DNA from: Acidobacteriota bacterium
Lineage (GTDB): Bacteria; Acidobacteriota; Terriglobia; UBA7540
Assembly: GCA_003165615.1 (NCBI GenBank)
Contig: PLWR01000371.1
Coordinates: forward strand, 1 to 6,805
DNA length: 6,805 nucleotides
Direction: 5' to 3'
Below are positions 1-5,881 of the stretch, one piece after another (the stretch's first letter is position 1; each line of letters begins with the position of its first letter). The notes below the pieces were generated by a model, which did no database searches, was not told the DNA's origin, and saw only the letters and a program-made list of their open reading frames with translations. The translations under genes were made by a program, and so were the position numbers.

Positions 1-1714
1 CACGCAAGGCCTGGCGCACTTCATCGGGCGTATTGGCGCTCCATGTCCGCGCCCCCATGCTTTCGGCATTTTTGGCAAAATCGATGGGCACAAACTCGCC
101 TTCGAGGCGCTTCGATTTCGGGTCGCGGGCGCGGAATTCATTCCCAAAGGTATGCCCGGCACGCGCCATTTGCAGTTGCCGGATGCATTGGAATCCGTGG
201 TTCTCGGAAATGACCAGCGTGATCTTCAGCCCTTCTTGGCTGGCGGTGACGAGTTCAGTAGGATTCATCAAATAGGTTCCGTCCCCAACGAGTACGAAAA
301 CCTCGCCTTGCGCCTGGGCCATGCGGACGCCCAGGCCGGCGGGAATTTCGTAACCCATGCAGGAGAAGCCGAACTCGAGATGGCACGCCGCTCCCTGAGT
401 GACATCCCACAACTTGTGCAAGTCACCCGGAGGGCTGCCCGCGGCGGCGACAACGGTATCGCCTGCCTTCGCCTCCTCGTTGAGGATTCCAATCAGTTGT
501 CCCTGGCTCATCAACTCGCCGGCAGTGGGTTGATAAACCTTCCGGACGAGCTGTTTTTTCCATTGTCCTTTTAACCGGGCAATTTCCTTGACGTAATTCG
601 CACGGGGTTTGAGGCCGGCCTTTGCCCCCGCCCCCGCAAGGGCGTGGAGCGCTTCGCGGGCGTCAGCGAGGATGGGGAGCGCGCCCAGCTTGTAAGCGTC
701 GTGGGACTTGACGTTGAGGCTGATGAACCTCACTTCCGGATTATTGAAGCAGGAGTGTGAGCCGGTAGCGAAGTCCGTCAAACGCGTGCCCACGCAGATG
801 ATCAGGTCCGCCTGGCTCACACACTTGGCGGACAATGGGTTTCCCGTAACTCCATGCCCTCCGAGGAGCAGCGCGGAATCCGTGCGAATTGCGCCCTTGC
901 CGGCAAAGGTTTCAACCACGGGGATTCCCATCGATTCCGAAAAGCTCTGCAATTCTTCCCAGGCTCCGGAATAATGCACACCGCCCCCGGCGATGATGAC
1001 GGGGGATTTTGCCTTCTTGAGCAAACCGATGGCTTCCACGACGCGCGGGGGATCGGGGAGGCGGCGCTCAATTCTCCAAACCCGTTTTTCAAAGAGGGCC
1101 ACGGGGAACGGATAGGCGTGGGCCTGCACATCCTGGGGCAGCGCGAGGGTGGCAGCGCCGGTGTCGGCAGGATCGGTCAGGACCCGCATCGCTTCCGGGA
1201 GTGCGGTCAGGAGCTGTTCCGGGCGGGAGATTCGATCAAAGAATCGACTGACGGTACGGAAGCAGTCGTTGACGCTGACATCCGCGGAAATGGGGTGCTC
1301 CAATTGCTGAAGCACGGGGCCTTGATGGCGCGTCGCATAGTAATCCGAGGGAAGCAGGAGCACAGGCAAATGATTGATGGTGGCGAGGGCGGCCCCTGTC
1401 AGCATGTTGGTTGCGCCCGGCCCGATGGAAGACGTGCAAGCCAGCATCGCCGTGCGGTTGGTGGCCTTGGCAAAGCCGCACGCGGTGTGAACCATCGATT
1501 GTTCATTGCGGGGCTGAAAGTAGGGAAGGTCCTGGCCGTACTCATATAATGCCTGGCCCAATCCCGCAACATTGCCATGGCCAAAGATGCCGAAGATGCC
1601 GGGAATCAGACGTCGCTCCCTACCGTCACGTTCGCTAAACTGTACGGAAAGAAACTTCACCACGGCCTGGGCGGTGGTGAGAGAAACCGTCTTTGCCATT
1701 TTCGCGCGTGCCAT
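1..1714 (-). CDS. iolD: IolD: 3D-(3,5/4)-trihydroxycyclohexane-1,2-dione hydrolase (partial, C-terminus off the left edge)
   Basis: The enzyme is thiamine-diphosphate dependent and cytosolic. It opens the ring of trihydroxycyclohexane-1,2-dione to give 5-deoxyglucuronate in myo-inositol catabolism. I translated the frame by hand; it is open for 571 codons to the window edge. The N-terminus carries the TPP glutamate in RNEQSM (E71), preceded by IFGHGNVAGLGQAL. The family-typical stretches SSIGPGATNMLTGAALA and FFDRISRPEQL follow. The TPP/Mg motif GDG is at 477-479 with Asn505 closing it (D478, N505), in VGDGTYLMNPTELVTA and ENHGF. HLEFGFSCMGYE also matches Bacillus IolD as I recall it. IolD proteins run to about 620-640 residues, so some 50-70 are missing here. 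ATG 1714 is chosen because a purine-rich AGAGGGGGG and CAGGA precede it; ATG 1699 is an in-frame alternative with no evident site. It is last of the four - strand genes, 273 bases after the dehydrogenase. Confidence 0.93.
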   Translation of the reverse strand, partial: MARAKMAKTVSLTTAQAVVKFLSVQFSERDGRERRLIPGIFGIFGHGNVAGLGQALYEYGQDLPYFQPRNEQSMVHTACGFAKATNRTAMLACTSSIGPGATNMLTGAALATINHLPVLLLPSDYYATRHQGPVLQQLEHPISADVSVNDCFRTVSRFFDRISRPEQLLTALPEAMRVLTDPADTGAATLALPQDVQAHAYPFPVALFEKRVWRIERRLPDPPRVVEAIGLLKKAKSPVIIAGGGVHYSGAWEELQSFSESMGIPVVETFAGKGAIRTDSALLLGGHGVTGNPLSAKCVSQADLIICVGTRLTDFATGSHSCFNNPEVRFISLNVKSHDAYKLGALPILADAREALHALAGAGAKAGLKPRANYVKEIARLKGQWKKQLVRKVYQPTAGELMSQGQLIGILNEEAKAGDTVVAAAGSPPGDLHKLWDVTQGAACHLEFGFSCMGYEIPAGLGVRMAQAQGEVFVLVGDGTYLMNPTELVTASQEGLKITLVISENHGFQCIRQLQMARAGHTFGNEFRARDPKSKRLEGEFVPIDFAKNAESMGARTWSANTPDEVRQALR

Positions 1715-1823
1715 AATCCTGGCCCCCCTCTTTTCATGTCCTGATGCAGTGCGTCTCACTTCGCGGTGAATTGCGTCGTAGCGGTACGGCAACCGCACCC
1801 CTGCACTCATGCGGCGGAGCCTC

Positions 1824-1875
1824 GTAGCACGGGCACCCTGCCCGTGTGAAGTCATGACCAAGATGGCCGTGCTAC
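1824..1875. repeat. REPIN-like inverted pair of GTAG-headed hairpins (copy 1)
   Basis: The ends are a perfect 9-bp inverted repeat, GTAGCACGG (1824-1832) and CCGTGCTAC (1867-1875). Directly after the left GTAG lies a perfect 8-bp hairpin, CACGGGCA-CCC-TGCCCGTG (1828-1846). Read from the right end, GTAG is followed by an imperfect 8-bp hairpin with loop TCT (one mismatch, one G-T pair). Two inverted GTAG-plus-hairpin units is the known architecture of REPINs mobilised by RAYT transposases. No such transposase gene is present in the window. Confidence 0.6.
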
Positions 1876-1931
1876 AAGGGCGGGATTCCGCTGCGCATTT
1901 TCCTGGCTATGGGTCCTGTCCCAATTTGAAC

Positions 1932-1980
1932 GTAGGGCCGCCATCTTGGCGGCTCTGAGCCGGCTGAAAGCCAGCGCTAC
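1932..1980. repeat. REPIN-like inverted pair of GTAG-headed hairpins (copy 2)
   Basis: It starts with GTAG (1932-1935) and ends with CTAC (1977-1980). The left unit has a perfect 7-bp hairpin GCCGCCA-TCT-TGGCGGC (1937-1953). The right unit, read from the other strand, is GTAG, two bases, then GCTGGCT-TTC-AGCCGGC with one G-T pair. Size (49 bp against 52 bp) and layout match copy 1. The left unit shares the core GCCATCTTGG with the right-hand unit of copy 1, so the copies look like one family. It begins eight bases downstream of the aldehyde dehydrogenase stop. Confidence 0.6.
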
Positions 1981-1987
1981 ACTTCTT

Positions 1988-3406
1988 TTATCCGATTCCA
2001 TGGAAAACCACGGTCTTGAGTTCCGTCATCTCCTCAATGGCGTAACGCGGGCCTTCCTTGCCGATGCCGCTGCTTTTGAACCCGCCGTAGGGCATGAAAT
2101 CCGCCCGCCAGAGTGGGGTCCAATTGATCTGAATCGTTCCACTCTGAACTTCGCGGGCAAAGCGCAGCGCGTTTCTGATGTCACTCGTAAAAATTCCCGC
2201 CCCCAGCCCATATTTACTGTCGTTCGCGAGGGCAATCGCCTCGTCAATCGAGTCCACGGGCGTCACCGCCACGGCGGGACCGAACAGCTCATCGCAGGAA
2301 ACCCGCATTTGCGGTTTCACATCCGCAACCACGGTGGGGGCGAACACTAGGCCTTGCCTCTGACCGCCGGTTACCACCCGCGCTCCGCCCTGGCATGCCT
2401 CTTCAATCCACGTCTGGACGCGATGGGCGGCGCCTTCCGTGATCATCGCGCTGAGCCTGGTGTCGTCCTTAACCGGGTCGCCAACCTTGATGGCTTCAAC
2501 CTTGGGCTTGAGGGCGTCAAGAAAATCTCCGTAGATTTTTCGGTGTACCAACACGCGCTGGGTGGAAATGCACACCTGCCCGGCGTTGACATAGCCGCCG
2601 ATGGCGGTGGCGTCGGCAACGGTATTAAGGTTGGCGTCGGGGAGCACCACCAGCGGACTGTTCGATCCCAGCTCCAGCGACAACTTCTTGACTCCTGCCA
2701 CCTGTGTGATCTTTTCCCCAACTTGCGTGCTTCCCGTGAAGCTGATCTTCCGCACCCGTGAATCACTGCACAAGGCCAAGCCCACGGACTGTCCGGAGCC
2801 GGTAATGCACTGTAGGGCGTTCTCCGGCAAACCCGCTTCGAGAAATATCTTGGTGAGTTTTAAAGCCGTCAGCGAGGTTTTGCTCGCGGGCTTGAGGATG
2901 ACGGCGTTGCCGGATGCGAGGGCCGGCCCCACTTTGTGCGCGACCAGCAGGAGCGGATAGTTGAACGGCGTGATGGCCACCACGATGCCGCAGGGCACGC
3001 GCAGGGTAAATCCCATTTTTCCGGTGGTTCCTGATTGCGCATCCAGGGGGAGAGTTTCACCGCGAAGTTGGGCTCCCTCGAAGGCGCATAGGCGGAAGAT
3101 GTCAGGCGCTCGTCCGGCCTCGCCGCGGGACTCGAACAGAGGCTTGCCTTCTTCCAGGCTGATCGTCCGCGCGATATCCTCAACTTGCCTGGCAAGAATA
3201 TCAGCGGCGCGCAGGATGATCTGACTGCGTTCGTAGGCGGTCAGCTTCGCCATGGCAGCCGCGCCCTTAACCGCTGCGGCCAAGGCGGCTTCAATCTGTT
3301 GCGGACATGCCTCCGGGATCGTGTCAATGACCTCCCGCGAGTAGGGAGATATCACCTCCGTCAGCTTTGGTGAACTGACCCATTTCCCGTCAAGGTACAT
3401 TTCCAT
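1988..3406 (-). CDS. NAD(P)-dependent aldehyde dehydrogenase family protein
   Basis: A 472-residue soluble aldehyde dehydrogenase, which oxidises an aldehyde to the acid with NAD(P)+. Visible motifs are PFNYP with the oxyanion Asn149, KPAS with Lys172 for cofactor binding, FTGST (223-227), the general base Glu245 in LELGSNS, and the nucleophile Cys279 in GQVCISTQR. DELFGP with Glu373 and PYGGFKSSGIGKEG near the C-terminus complete the set. Length is normal for the family. The cysteine context is not the CoA-acylating methylmalonate/malonate-semialdehyde (IolA/MmsA) type, so I do not call it IolA. The usual Gly-Gly after the general base reads Gly-Ser. ATG 3406 is chosen because GAGGA stands six bases before it and the homologous region begins there; an upstream extension to 3679 would run through the aldolase gene. 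It starts ten bases after the aldolase stop, so the two are surely cotranscribed and probably act in sequence. The substrate is unknown. Confidence 0.92.
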   Translation of the reverse strand: MEMYLDGKWVSSPKLTEVISPYSREVIDTIPEACPQQIEAALAAAVKGAAAMAKLTAYERSQIILRAADILARQVEDIARTISLEEGKPLFESRGEAGRAPDIFRLCAFEGAQLRGETLPLDAQSGTTGKMGFTLRVPCGIVVAITPFNYPLLLVAHKVGPALASGNAVILKPASKTSLTALKLTKIFLEAGLPENALQCITGSGQSVGLALCSDSRVRKISFTGSTQVGEKITQVAGVKKLSLELGSNSPLVVLPDANLNTVADATAIGGYVNAGQVCISTQRVLVHRKIYGDFLDALKPKVEAIKVGDPVKDDTRLSAMITEGAAHRVQTWIEEACQGGARVVTGGQRQGLVFAPTVVADVKPQMRVSCDELFGPAVAVTPVDSIDEAIALANDSKYGLGAGIFTSDIRNALRFAREVQSGTIQINWTPLWRADFMPYGGFKSSGIGKEGPRYAIEEMTELKTVVFHGIG

Positions 3407-3416
3407 GTGGAATCCT

Positions 3417-4202
3417 CTACCCAGTAAGTTCTTTGATGTAGCGTCGCGCTTCCGCAGCAAGAAATGCGTCGTCTCCCGCCACCAACAATAAGGTGTCTCC
3501 AAGAGCTGCGCATTCTTTGGCGTGCTCGATGCTTTGACACCCGTGGCCCATGGCTTTCCCGTGGCGCCGGCAGGCCTGCCGGACCGCATCGACCGCCGCC
3601 AGGTAGCGTGGATGTTCAAACTGTTTGAAGCATCCGAGGGAAATTGACAAGTCCAAGGGGCCCATGCTGACGCCATCAAAGCCGTCGACTTTCAGGATGT
3701 CATCGATATTCTCGATGGCTTGCTCGGACTCGATGATGCCGAGGCAGATCATGGCGTCATTGGCTTCCTGAAAGTATTGGTCGGAGTCAAAGCCGTAGAC
3801 GCCGGCGCGACGAGGTCCATACCCCCGAATCCCCGCCGGAGGGTAGCGGCAGGCTTGAACAAGCCGACTCGCCTCCTCACCGGTATTGATGAAAGGGCAA
3901 AGTACGCCAGGAGAGCCCAGGTCGAGCAGTCGCCGAACCTCGTCGGGTTGGAAGCGCAGCGGGCGGGCCAGAAGCACCGCTTCCGTCGGCGCTGCGGCCT
4001 GCAACATCGCCCTTACGGTCGGGAGGTTGATGGACGTGTGCTCGGTGTCGACAATCAGAAAGTCATACCCGGCCCGGCCAAATATTTCCGCCACGGCAGA
4101 ATCGGATAGAGCCAACTGCGCGCCCCAACAGGGTTTCCCGGAGCGGAGTTTGGCTTTGAACCGGCAAGCTTTTTCAAGTTCCAGGATCATTGGGTATACC
4201 AA
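3417..4202 (-). CDS. HpcH/HpaI family (class II, metal-dependent) aldolase
   Basis: A 261-residue TIM-barrel aldolase, related to HpaI, 2-keto-3-deoxy-rhamnonate aldolase and garL-type enzymes. Family members cleave 2-keto-4-hydroxy acids to pyruvate and an aldehyde. Counting from the TTG start, I see VDTEH (51-55, catalytic His55), Arg80 in LLARP, GVLCPFINTGEEA, and YPPAGIRGYGPRRAG with its glycine/arginine phosphate or carboxylate loop. The metal ligands are probably Glu158 (IIESEQA) and Asp184 (GPLDLSISLG). The start is uncertain. TTG 4202 sits five bases after AGGAGG, ideal spacing, whereas ATG 4190 (four codons in) is 17 bases away but gives a length closer to the family. The next gene, an aldehyde dehydrogenase, starts ten bases downstream and could oxidise the released aldehyde. 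The gene is separated from the IolE-like gene by a palindromic element that provides its ribosome binding site. The substrate is not deducible. Confidence 0.9.
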   Translation of the reverse strand: MVYPMILELEKACRFKAKLRSGKPCWGAQLALSDSAVAEIFGRAGYDFLIVDTEHTSINLPTVRAMLQAAAPTEAVLLARPLRFQPDEVRRLLDLGSPGVLCPFINTGEEASRLVQACRYPPAGIRGYGPRRAGVYGFDSDQYFQEANDAMICLGIIESEQAIENIDDILKVDGFDGVSMGPLDLSISLGCFKQFEHPRYLAAVDAVRQACRRHGKAMGHGCQSIEHAKECAALGDTLLLVAGDDAFLAAEARRYIKELTG

Positions 4203-4205
4203 GCT

Positions 4206-4213
4206 CCCCTCCT
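4206..4213 (-). promoter_or_regulatory. Shine-Dalgarno of the aldolase gene, inside a hairpin
   Basis: On the - strand this reads AGGAGGGG, five bases (counting from AGGAGG) before TTG 4202. The same bases form one arm of a perfect 9-bp hairpin, CCCCTCCTG-ATA-CAGGAGGGG (4206-4226 on + strand). In mRNA the site could be base-paired and hidden. That it was borrowed from a repeat rather than selected for the gene is inference. Confidence 0.5.
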
Positions 4214-4354
4214 GATACAGGAGGGGTGGCGCCGTAGGCGACGGGGGTGGTTACCGCATCCGCCAGTGGCGGATTGTTTTATCAATACCACCCTTTAATC
4301 CCCTCCTCATCTGAGGAGGTGAGCTTTCTTAACAGATCCCCTCCTGATTCAGGG
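4206..4354. repeat. Nested palindromic intergenic element with three CCCCTCCT-type units
   Basis: Unit 1 is a perfect 9-bp hairpin (4206-4226). Unit 2 is a perfect 8-bp hairpin CCTCCTCA-TC-TGAGGAGG (4302-4319). Unit 3 is a degenerate CCCCTCCTGATTCAGG copy with a 5-bp stem (4338-4354). Units 1 and 2 face each other as inverted copies: AGGAGGGG (4219-4226) can pair with CCCCTCCT (4300-4307), and GGGTGGT (4245-4251) with ACCACCC (4287-4293). At the centre is an 8-bp hairpin ATCCGCCA-G-TGGCGGAT (4258-4274), and a CGCC-GTA-GGCG hairpin lies at 4230-4240. The element fills the whole gap between the IolE-like and aldolase genes and would be transcribed. I recall similar 'CCCCTCCT...GGGGTGGTT' intergenic repeats from several phyla, but cannot check copy number. 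Confidence 0.7.
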
Positions 4355-4360
4355 CCAAAG

Positions 4361-5248
4361 TCAGCCGATTCCAATCTCGCGCAGATAGGCGCGGGTGCGT
4401 TTGGCAAACGGTAGCGGCTTGTCAAAGGCCGTGGGGTACATATCCTGCTCGACAATCGCCCATCCCGAGTAGCCCACTTCGTGCAGGGCATCTCGAAACG
4501 CTCGAAAATCGATCATCCCCTGGGCGGGCTCGCAGAACATATTCATTCCCACGGCCAGGGCGAAGGGAATCTTTTCCGTTGCTACTTTCTTTTGGATATC
4601 TCCATCGATACTTTTCAGATGGAGATAGGCGATTCGTTTGTGGTGCTTCTTCATGAAGGCCACCGGATCGCCCCCGCGATAAGCATGATGGCCGGTATCG
4701 AGGCATAGGGACACGCGGGCGGGATCCGTCTGCTCCAGAAACGCTTCAATCTGGTCCTCGTATTCGACGTGCGTTTCCGCGTGGGGGTGGTATGCCAGCG
4801 CCAAGCCAAAGCGCTTCATGGCCATGTCCGCGATTTTGTGGGTGGTATCAATCAGTCTCTTCCAGCCGTCCGGGTCGAGACGATTGGAGCGCGTAGGCTT
4901 GCCGGTGAAGAGGTCGGAATACAGGTCGTCAATCAGCACCAGGTACTTGGCGCCCAAGGCGGCGAGCAACCCGCCTCCGCCCACCACTTGCTGCTCCAAC
5001 CCCGGCCACGCCGCTGGCTCCTCCAAGTGGGACATCGCGAAGGTTCCACACACCTTCAGCTTTCGCCGGTCCAACTCCTGCCGCAGCACCTTGATGTCGG
5101 AGGGCAAATAGCCGTAGGGGCCGAGTTCGGTCCACTCATAGCCCGCTTCCACAACTTCATCCAGATATCGAGGCCAGGGAGTTTGCTTGGGGTCGCTGGG
5201 AAACCAGACGCCCCACGAGTCGGGAGCTGTTCCAATCGTAATGCTCAT
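4361..5248 (-). CDS. Sugar phosphate isomerase/epimerase, IolE/IolI-like TIM barrel
   Basis: A 295-residue cytosolic TIM-barrel protein of the AP-endonuclease-2 superfamily (xylose isomerase-like), which includes inosose dehydratase IolE and inosose isomerase IolI. The N-terminus GTAPDSWGVW and the following TELGPYGYLP (Glu41) belong to a subgroup often annotated only as sugar phosphate isomerase/epimerase. Candidate metal and substrate residues are His154 and His156 with Glu162 in YHPHAETHVEYE, Asp184 and His187 in LCLDTGHH, His210 in YLHLKS, and Glu267 in IVEQDMYP. Together they give the E-D-H-E pattern of the family. ATG 5248 is chosen because homology starts there; an in-frame extension to 5332 is low-complexity and lies in the 5' leader. 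No strong ribosome binding site precedes the ATG. It is first in the - strand operon behind a good promoter. With iolD downstream, a role as inosose (2-keto-myo-inositol) dehydratase or isomerase is the best inference. Confidence 0.88.
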   Translation of the reverse strand: MSITIGTAPDSWGVWFPSDPKQTPWPRYLDEVVEAGYEWTELGPYGYLPSDIKVLRQELDRRKLKVCGTFAMSHLEEPAAWPGLEQQVVGGGGLLAALGAKYLVLIDDLYSDLFTGKPTRSNRLDPDGWKRLIDTTHKIADMAMKRFGLALAYHPHAETHVEYEDQIEAFLEQTDPARVSLCLDTGHHAYRGGDPVAFMKKHHKRIAYLHLKSIDGDIQKKVATEKIPFALAVGMNMFCEPAQGMIDFRAFRDALHEVGYSGWAIVEQDMYPTAFDKPLPFAKRTRAYLREIGIG

Positions 5249-5344
5249 AGGATGGTTTGAGGCCCTCTGCTTCTGGAAATTTTGCCGGGTCGAATCCCGC
5301 CTTGATGATGATTGCCCATGCCCCGCCGCCAAATTAATGGGGGT

Positions 5345-5373
5345 ACTGTATCCATCTCATGGTGGGTTGTCAA
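5345..5373 (-). promoter_or_regulatory. Sigma70-type promoter of the catabolic operon
   Basis: Reading the - strand, a perfect -35 TTGACA (5373-5368), a 17-base spacer and a -10 TACAGT (5350-5345, four of six consensus bases) lie about 97 bases before ATG 5248. The start site would be near 5338, giving a leader of about 90 bases. The site is positioned to drive all four - strand genes. Confidence 0.6.
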
Positions 5374-5374
5374 C

Positions 5375-5399
5375 GTGCTTTCATGCATGTGCTTGCATG
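5375..5399. promoter_or_regulatory. Direct-repeat operator candidate upstream of the catabolic promoter
   Basis: On the + strand GTGCTTTCATG (5375-5385) and GTGCTTGCATG (5389-5399) are 11-bp direct repeats differing at one base, with a 14-bp period. The nearer copy ends one base from the -35 hexamer. CATGCA (5382-5387) and TGCATG (5394-5399) also form an inverted repeat. Direct repeats abutting -35 fit an AraC/XylR-type activator; the inverted repeat would fit a LacI-type repressor. No regulator gene is in the window. Confidence 0.4.
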
Positions 5400-5503
5400 T
5401 TGAGGGGTGGGCCATTTTGGTTCCTTGTAGCGGTGCTTTATGCCCACCTGTTTTGAATGCGTTTTGATTTTTCAGCGCGAGACGGCAAATCCCGATGGTG
5501 GCA

Positions 5504-5520
5504 TCCCGATAAGATCGGGA
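5504..5520. repeat. Perfect 7-bp palindrome, TCCCGAT/ATCGGGA
   Basis: TCCCGAT (5504-5510) and ATCGGGA (5514-5520) are separated by AAG. ATCCCGAT also occurs as a direct copy at 5489-5496, giving a 14-bp period. No T-tract follows on either strand, so it is not a typical terminator. It may be another short intergenic repeat or a regulator site. Confidence 0.45.
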
Positions 5521-5649
5521 CTGGTTCCGCCGCCGTTACATCAATTCGGTTTGGCGGCATAAGGCCATCGCGACCAGAATCCACGCTCACCATTTCCCAC
5601 CATGGACAAACAATTTCGCACGCGCCTTGGCAAAGAACCGCGAAAGTCG

Positions 5650-5658
5650 TGATATACT
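5650..5658 (+). promoter_or_regulatory. Extended -10 promoter candidate (distal, rplM-rpsI)
   Basis: TG-A-TATACT matches an extended -10 (five of six bases in the hexamer). The only -35-like hexamer, TTGGCA at 5627-5632, is 20 bases away, too far for normal spacing. It would start a leader of nearly 290 bases ahead of rplM. Confidence 0.3.
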
Positions 5659-5732
5659 TGCAGCAATGGTTACCCTGGATTGAGTGACCCCGCTGATGTT
5701 GGCTGTTGGTCTCACCATGGTTTTCATGCTTT

Positions 5733-5881
5733 AGTTTTCAGTTATCAGTTTTCAGTTATTAGTGGCAGCGTTAGAAGTTTGGCGTAAATGCAAGCAGTGC
5801 CTGTGCTGTGCACCGCACTCAGATGGTTTAATTGACGACTGAAAACTGGCAACTGGTTACTTAAGATTCCAGTTGGCAGTT
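5733..5881. repeat. Tandem and inverted AGTTTTCAGTT-type repeats upstream of rplM
   Basis: AGTTTTCAGTTATC (5733-5746) is followed at once by AGTTTTCAGTTATT (5747-5760), a 14-bp tandem repeat with one mismatch. ACTGAAAACT (5838-5847) is an exact inverted copy of the first ten bases. AACTGGCAACTGG (5844-5856) pairs with CCAGTTGGCAGTT (5869-5881) with one mismatch across a 12-base loop. The flanked segment 5761-5837 has no coding potential I can see. A mobile or REP-like origin is possible but not shown. Confidence 0.55.

Larger units (their letters stand above)
1715..1987. repeat. Intergenic cluster of palindromic (REP-like) repeats between aldehyde dehydrogenase and iolD
   Basis: No gene is seen in this 273-bp gap. 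It holds two paired GTAG-headed hairpin elements (1824-1875 and 1932-1980, listed separately). A weaker lone unit has GTAG at 1778-1781 running into a GCGGT/ACCGC stem (1781-1785 with 1792-1796). If iolD is cotranscribed with the upstream genes, these hairpins lie in the mRNA and could stabilise the upstream message or reduce read-through. I see no convincing separate promoter for iolD here. Confidence 0.7.
5403..5732. other. Non-coding stretch between the divergent operons
   Basis: I see no convincing gene in this stretch. It holds GGTGGGC (5406-5412) inverted against GCCCACC (5442-5448), a perfect palindrome TCCCGAT-AAG-ATCGGGA (5504-5520) preceded by a nearby direct copy of ATCCCGAT, and GCCGCC/GGCGGC arms (5529-5534 and 5553-5558). 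A possible extended -10 promoter lies at 5650-5658. The rest shows no structure I can interpret. Confidence 0.5.

Noticed and set aside
152..1549. Several + strand open frames of 80-230 codons (for example 854-1549 and 152-574)
   Set aside because: They lie opposite the continuous iolD frame, have no family resemblance, and are explained by GC-rich codon use of the true gene.
1988..3406. Calling the dehydrogenase IolA (malonate-semialdehyde dehydrogenase)
   Set aside because: The cysteine region reads NAGQVCISTQR rather than the CoA-acylating type GQRCMA, so the usual aldehyde dehydrogenase class fits better.
3407..3679. N-terminal extension of the aldehyde dehydrogenase to 3679
   Set aside because: The extra 91 residues overlap the aldolase coding region and do not resemble a dehydrogenase; ATG 3406 has a good ribosome binding site.
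4258..4285. Hairpin plus T-rich tail resembling a Rho-independent terminator on the + strand
   Set aside because: No + strand gene ends before it; both neighbours are read from the - strand, where no T-tract follows. It is better seen as the centre of the palindromic element.
5284..5300. tRNA T-arm-like sequence (CGGG-TCGAAT-CCCG)
   Set aside because: The loop is one base short and no acceptor stem, anticodon arm or D arm can be found around it.
5249..5332. N-terminal extension of the IolE-like protein to 5332
   Set aside because: The extra 28 residues are low-complexity and polar, and fall in the leader just after the promoter; family similarity begins at ATG 5248.
5457..5687. 76-codon + strand frame between the divergent operons
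   Set aside because: It has no clear ribosome binding site, runs through a palindrome and GC arms, and gives an unrecognisable low-quality protein.
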